DNA from: Roseivivax lentus
Lineage (GTDB): Bacteria > Pseudomonadota > Alphaproteobacteria > Rhodobacterales > Rhodobacteraceae
Assembly (NCBI RefSeq): GCF_900156805.1
Contig: NZ_FTOQ01000001.1
Location: forward strand, 186,001-250,000
Reading direction: 5' to 3'
Length of the DNA: 64,000 nt
The notes beneath the pieces are model-generated. The model searched no databases and was not told where the DNA came from. It was given only the letters and a program-made list of their open reading frames with translations. Made by a program: the position numbers and the translations under genes. This document shows, in pieces, positions 63,294-64,000 of this stretch (position 1 is its first letter; each line of letters starts with the position of its first letter).

Positions 63294-63413
63294 GGGGAGA
63301 CCCTGTTTCTTCTATATCTGCTCTTTGGTGCAGAGTCTCATACTAAGAATCGGTGAACAAGGCTTAACCGTGTCCGGCATCGCCATGCCACCCGGGGCGC
63401 GGCCCGGGCCGGG

Positions 63414-63707
63414 TCAGTAGCTGTAGAACAGCGCCGCATTGTTGGCGAGGATGATGCGCAGCGCATAGATGCCGATCAGCGCAACCAGCGGCGCGAGGTC
63501 GAGCCCGCCCATCTGCGGCAGGAAGCGGCGGATGCGCGCATAGGCCGGCTCCAGCAGGCGGTTGAGCCCGTCCCAGATCTGCGCGACCAGCGGCTGGCGC
63601 AGGTTCAGCACCTGGAAGTTGATCAGCCAGCTCATGATCACATGCGCGATTATGAAGAACCACACCACGTCCAGGAGCAGCATCAGGATCTGGAACAGCG
63701 ATTGCAT
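63414..63707 (-). CDS. YggT-family membrane protein
   Basis: 97 residues with two membrane segments (about residues 6-28 and 66-88) and the YggT pattern LRQPLVAQIWDGLNRLLEPAYARIRRFLPQMGGLDLAPL (in pieces). The family is linked to cell-envelope and division processes but lacks a defined function. ATG 63707. It is divergent from the thioesterase gene, and the gap of 137 bases between them shows no other gene. Confidence 0.88.
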   Translation of the reverse strand: MQSLFQILMLLLDVVWFFIIAHVIMSWLINFQVLNLRQPLVAQIWDGLNRLLEPAYARIRRFLPQMGGLDLAPLVALIGIYALRIILANNAALFYSY

Positions 63708-63844
63708 GGGCAGTGTCCTTCAGGGTCAGCGTCCGAATATCCGGCCAGAGGTAAGCGCCGGGATCGACAAGGGCAAGTGCCGCGGCGTTCATGGTTGACC
63801 TTCCGTGCGGGCCTTGCGACGTCGCGCGCAAAAGGAGCGCGCCC

Positions 63845-64000
63845 ATGTATCCCTTCGTCCGTCTCGCCAAGGAAATGTTGCGGTTCCGCAATGCGGAGCC
63901 GATCGCGCTGGGCGAGGAGCACGTGTCGCATCACCTCTGCTGGCCCTGGGACCTCGATATGTGGTGGGAACTGAACAACGGCCGGACGCTGACGCTCTAT
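63845..64000 (+). CDS. Acyl-CoA thioesterase-like protein (truncated by window edge)
   Basis: 52 residues visible, cut by the right edge. MYPFVRLAKEMLRFRN, then EEHVSHHLCWPWDLDMWWELNNGRTLTLY (in pieces, WDLDMWWELNNGRTL) matches the hot-dog thioesterase family often found as a single-domain protein in alphaproteobacteria. The substrate cannot be read. ATG 63845 lies directly after an AGGAGCGC ribosome site. Confidence 0.8.
   Translation, partial: MYPFVRLAKEMLRFRNAEPIALGEEHVSHHLCWPWDLDMWWELNNGRTLTLY

Overview
The window is a stretch of high-GC alphaproteobacterial chromosome, most likely from the Rhodobacterales (Roseobacter/Rhodobacter group). Family-level signs are the redox trio regB-senC-regA, the series PAS protein-tsaE-amgK-murU-addB-addA-trxA, ubiG and grxC beside comF, a TIGR02302/DUF4175 protein next to lysA, a TRAP transporter with beta-oxidation genes, and the alpha-type AddAB recombination nuclease. 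Coding density is very high, many genes overlap by 4 bases, and no gap exceeds 300 bases. I see no tRNA, rRNA, insertion sequence, prophage, CRISPR array or integrase.

Layout. 1-4.9 kb: partial hemH, an NDUFAF5-like methyltransferase homologue, comF, grxC, a Nit-type amidase, ubiG and proline iminopeptidase. 5-10.5 kb: a complete peptide/solute ABC importer (two permeases, a double ATPase and a Tat-exported binding protein) closed by a strong terminator. 10.6-13.6 kb: hslU and hslV behind a probable heat-shock promoter, then an APH-fold kinase. 13.7-24.1 kb (minus strand): a compact series running PAS membrane protein, tsaE, amgK, murU, addB, addA, trxA. 24.2-26.9 kb: regB divergent from senC-regA. 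27.1-30.1 kb: trhO, then the NAD salvage pair pncA-pncB. 30.2-37.6 kb: two separate fatty-acid-hydroxylase/sterol-desaturase proteins flanking hisC-tyrA-extensin and a ProC-like reductase. 37.6-45 kb: a small secreted protein, tlpA divergent from argH, two tiny lipoproteins, a DUF2834 protein, lysA and the Gln/Gly-rich TIGR02302 protein. 45.1-50.2 kb: TRAP transporter genes with an HSD10-type dehydrogenase and a thiolase. 50.2-57.7 kb: pbpC with a giant alpha-2-macroglobulin lipid-free homologue. 57.8-64 kb: hybrid histidine kinase, yaaA, recQ, yggT and the start of a thioesterase.

How the genes fit together. Several units are coherent pathways: heat-shock proteolysis (HslVU), peptidoglycan sugar recycling (AmgK/MurU), double-strand-break repair (AddAB, RecQ), global redox control (RegBA with SenC), NAD salvage (PncAB), tyrosine synthesis (HisC/TyrA), arginine and lysine synthesis (ArgH/LysA), and probably uptake plus thiolytic degradation of a small branched acid (TRAP/SDR/thiolase). 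The A2M/PbpC pair is a periplasmic defence and cell-wall repair unit.

Novelty. Most of the window is ordinary core chromosome and I found no clear new multi-gene system. The points most worth checking are a methyltransferase homologue that has lost its glycine loop, a transporter permease with three extra N-terminal membrane segments, an orphan membrane PAS protein, two coupled tiny lipoproteins (one LptM-like), a recurring hairpin element in three intergenic gaps, and an inverted repeat in front of the TRAP operon.
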